Shown one piece after another: positions 13,139-15,105 of a stretch of DNA of 15,105 nt. The position numbers and the translations under genes were made by a program. The stretch comes from an uncultured Clostridia bacterium (lineage in GTDB: Bacteria; Bacillota; Clostridia; Peptostreptococcales; Anaerovoracaceae). Where the stretch lies: NCBI GenBank assembly GCA_938009115.1, contig CALLHZ010000057.1:1-15105 (forward strand), in the 5' to 3' direction. The notes under the pieces are model-generated. The model had not been told where the DNA came from. It did no database searches and worked only from the letters and a program-made list of their open reading frames with translations. The first letter of the stretch is position 1; every line of letters begins with the position of its first letter.

Positions 13139-14909
13139 CTGCGCTCCCCCCTTTGCTGATCAGCTCGCGAACGTCCTCTTCCAGTTCTTCCGCGATATGA
13201 CGATAATAAGTCTCCGCTTCCTCTTCCTTGACGTACTTGAACCGTCCGATGGACTCCCGGACCGGCAGGTGGATCAGCGCATTATAGCTGGCGCCCTGAT
13301 CGATGGCATCGCGGCTCAGCTCGTAGAACTCAAGGATCAGCTTCAGCAGCATATATTGCTTTTCCAAAGACGCATAGGTATCGATCTCGTGGAATGCGTT
13401 CTGGTGCAAATAGTCTTCCCGGATAGATTTGCAGGCTTCCAGCTTCAGCCGGTCGGCAAAGGACAATGCATCCTGGCCTACAAGCTGAACGATCTCCTGA
13501 AGTTCCGCTTCTTCCTGGAGCATGCGCATGGTCTTCTGGCGAAGCGCCGGGAAATCCTTATTGACATTTTCCGCATACCAGGGCATCAGCCGGTCGATGT
13601 ACAGCGAATAGCTGGTGAGCCAGTTGATCGCAGGGAAGTGGCGTGCATAAGCCAAAGCCGAATCCAGATTCCAAAACACTTTGACGATCCGCAGGGTAGC
13701 CTGAGAAACCGGCTCGGAAATATCGCCGCCCGGCGGCGATACGGCGCCGATGGCTGTCAGCGCGCCTTCGCGGCCCTCGGAGCCAAGAGCGACCACCCGG
13801 CCCGCTCTTTCGTAGAACTGGGCCAGCCGCGAGGCCAGATAGGCAGGATATCCTTCTTCGCCGGGCATTTCTTCCAACCGCCCGGACATTTCCCGGAGCG
13901 CCTCAGCCCAGCGGGAGGTGGAATCAGCCATAAGGGCTACGGAATAGCCCATATCGCGGAAATATTCAGCGATGGTGATGCCCGTATAAATCGATGCTTC
14001 CCGGGCCGCCACGGGCATATCCGAGGTGTTGGCGATCAGCACGGTCCGCTTCATAAGAGGCTCGCCGGACTTGGGATCCCGGAGCTCTGGGAACTCCATG
14101 AGAACGTCGGTCATTTCGTTGCCCCGCTCCCCGCAGCCGATGTAGACCACGATGTCCGCATCCGCCCACTTGGCCAGCTGATGCTGCACAACCGTCTTTC
14201 CGCTTCCGAAGGGACCCGGCACTGCCGCCACACCGCCTTTGGCGATGGGAAACAGCGTATCGACGACCCGCTGCCCGGTGATCATGGGCATTTCGGGTAC
14301 CAGTTTTTCTTTGTAGGGCCTGCCCCGGCGGACCGGCCACTTTTGCATCATCGTCACGTCCGAAGTGCGGCCGTTGTCATCCTCCAGCACGCAGACCGTA
14401 TCCTCCACGGTGAAGCTTCCTTTTTTGATCTCGGCGACTTTCCCGCTCATGCCCACGGGGACCATGACGCGATGGACCACGGTGACGGTCTCCTGGACTG
14501 TTCCGATCACATCGCCGGCCTGGACCAGATCGCCTTTTTTAACGGTAGGCTCAAAGTCCCATTTTTTATCTCTGGGAAGCGCCTTGACACTGATTCCCCG
14601 GGTGATATTGGGTCCGGCCTTTTCCAGCATGGCGTTCAGCGGACGCTGGATGCCGTCATATATATTTTCGATCAGTCCCGGTCCCAGCTCTACGGAAAGA
14701 GGCGCACCGGTGGTGACCACTTCCGCGCCGGGTCCGAGTCCTGCGGTCTCTTCGTATACCTGAATGGATGCGCGATCCTGGTGCATCTCGATGATCTCAC
14801 CGATCAGCCCGTCCTTTCCTACGCGCACCACGTCGAACATATCAGCGTCCTGCATTCCGTCAGCGATGACCAGCGGCCCGGAGACCTTGACTACTTTACC
14901 TTGTTTCAC
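13131..14909 (-). CDS. ntpA: V-type ATP synthase/ATPase catalytic subunit A
   Basis: Catalytic ATP-binding subunit of the V-type head. Walker A GPFGSGKT is at residues 232-239, the catalytic GERGNEM block follows at 260-266, and the non-homologous insertion that separates A from F-type beta is at about 115-200. SSPPGG-like AVSPPGGDISEPVSQ and the C-terminal helical domain are intact. I place the start at GTG 14909, giving MKQGKVVKVSGP, which matches the usual N-terminus of this family and has AGGTG upstream (14923-14919). Another in-frame GTG at 14921 would add four residues but has only AAGG three bases away. With the chosen start the length is 592 residues. It lies 21 nt after subunit F. 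Confidence 0.95.
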   Translation of the reverse strand: MKQGKVVKVSGPLVIADGMQDADMFDVVRVGKDGLIGEIIEMHQDRASIQVYEETAGLGPGAEVVTTGAPLSVELGPGLIENIYDGIQRPLNAMLEKAGPNITRGISVKALPRDKKWDFEPTVKKGDLVQAGDVIGTVQETVTVVHRVMVPVGMSGKVAEIKKGSFTVEDTVCVLEDDNGRTSDVTMMQKWPVRRGRPYKEKLVPEMPMITGQRVVDTLFPIAKGGVAAVPGPFGSGKTVVQHQLAKWADADIVVYIGCGERGNEMTDVLMEFPELRDPKSGEPLMKRTVLIANTSDMPVAAREASIYTGITIAEYFRDMGYSVALMADSTSRWAEALREMSGRLEEMPGEEGYPAYLASRLAQFYERAGRVVALGSEGREGALTAIGAVSPPGGDISEPVSQATLRIVKVFWNLDSALAYARHFPAINWLTSYSLYIDRLMPWYAENVNKDFPALRQKTMRMLQEEAELQEIVQLVGQDALSFADRLKLEACKSIREDYLHQNAFHEIDTYASLEKQYMLLKLILEFYELSRDAIDQGASYNALIHLPVRESIGRFKYVKEEEAETYYRHIAEELEEDVRELISKGGSADD

Positions 14910-14930
14910 TGCTATTTTCACCTGCCTTTT

Positions 14931-15105
14931 CTATTCTTGGTTCCCGTAGATGATATCGACGCCAACGGCGCGCTCCACCGCTTTTTTGGACCGTCCCACT
15001 CCGACTCCGTAGCTGCCGTCCATCCCGGGAATGGGAATGATCGCGGGAAGCTGCGAATCTTTGAATTTTTCAAACTCCTGAGACATGTCTCTGCAATAAT
15101 TTTCT
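14931..15105 (-). CDS. ntpG: V-type ATP synthase/ATPase subunit F, C-terminal fragment
   Basis: The last 57 codons of a gene entering from the right edge; it ends with TAG at 14933-14931. The peptide runs through EKFKDSQLPAIIPIPGMDGS and ends KKAVERAVGVDIIYGNQE. The PAIIPIP block followed by a Gly-rich loop and a KKAVERAVG-D-I-like terminal helix is characteristic of V-ATPase subunit F (called G in Enterococcus), a small central-stalk protein that binds subunit D. Position directly before subunit A fits the usual order C-F-A-B-D. The family is about 100 residues long, so roughly half is visible. The call rests on this short tail together with gene order. Confidence 0.88.
   Translation of the reverse strand, partial: ENYCRDMSQEFEKFKDSQLPAIIPIPGMDGSYGVGVGRSKKAVERAVGVDIIYGNQE

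Noticed and set aside
14910..14921. An upstream GTG start for ntpA, adding four residues.
   Set aside because: AAGG is only 3 nt away, and the homologous N-terminus begins at the MKQGKVVKVSGP position. The choice is moderately sure, not certain.

Overview
The window is ordinary bacterial chromosome, densely coding, moderately GC-rich, and almost entirely transcribed from the minus strand. Strong AGGAGG-type ribosome binding sites, short intergenic gaps, hairpin-plus-U-tract terminators, ScpA/ScpB segregation proteins, a short-form PyrF, a class I PyrC and a V-type (not F-type) ATPase operon together suggest an anaerobic Gram-positive of the Clostridia/Firmicutes; this placement is inference. 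The first 47 bases are not genomic: they are the end of an Illumina P7 primer, an 8-base index and the read-2 adapter, so the left edge is a contig end with uncleaned library adapter.

Layout, right to left in the direction of transcription. (1) 10949-15105: the end of a V-ATPase operon, subunits F (partial), A, B and D, closed by a strong terminator. (2) 4146-10919: a pyrimidine (UMP) operon pyrB-pyrC-carB-pyrF-pyrE with its own extended -10 promoter directly behind the V-ATPase terminator. It supplies aspartate transcarbamoylase, dihydroorotase, the large subunit of carbamoyl-phosphate synthetase, OMP decarboxylase and orotate phosphoribosyltransferase, but carA, pyrD/pyrK, pyrR and pyrI are not in it. 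(3) 4077-4145: a bidirectional terminator between converging genes, with a 12-nt tandem repeat on one flank. (4) 3120-4082: the only plus-strand gene, a D-2-hydroxyacid dehydrogenase. (5) 1783-3000: a secreted lytic transglycosylase with two stalk-like modules, divergent from the dehydrogenase. (6) 48-1671: scpA-scpB followed by a truncated EamA/DMT transporter gene, driven by a promoter overlapping the transglycosylase terminator.

The metabolic logic is housekeeping: ion-driven or ATP-driven membrane energetics, de novo pyrimidine synthesis, chromosome condensation and cell-wall turnover. I found no CRISPR array, tRNA, rRNA, insertion sequence, prophage or defence gene. Points worth a second look are the adapter, the incomplete pyr operon without a PyrR-type leader, the terminator/promoter junctions, the duplicated terminator arm and the domain layout of the transglycosylase. 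I do not see a previously undescribed biological system here.
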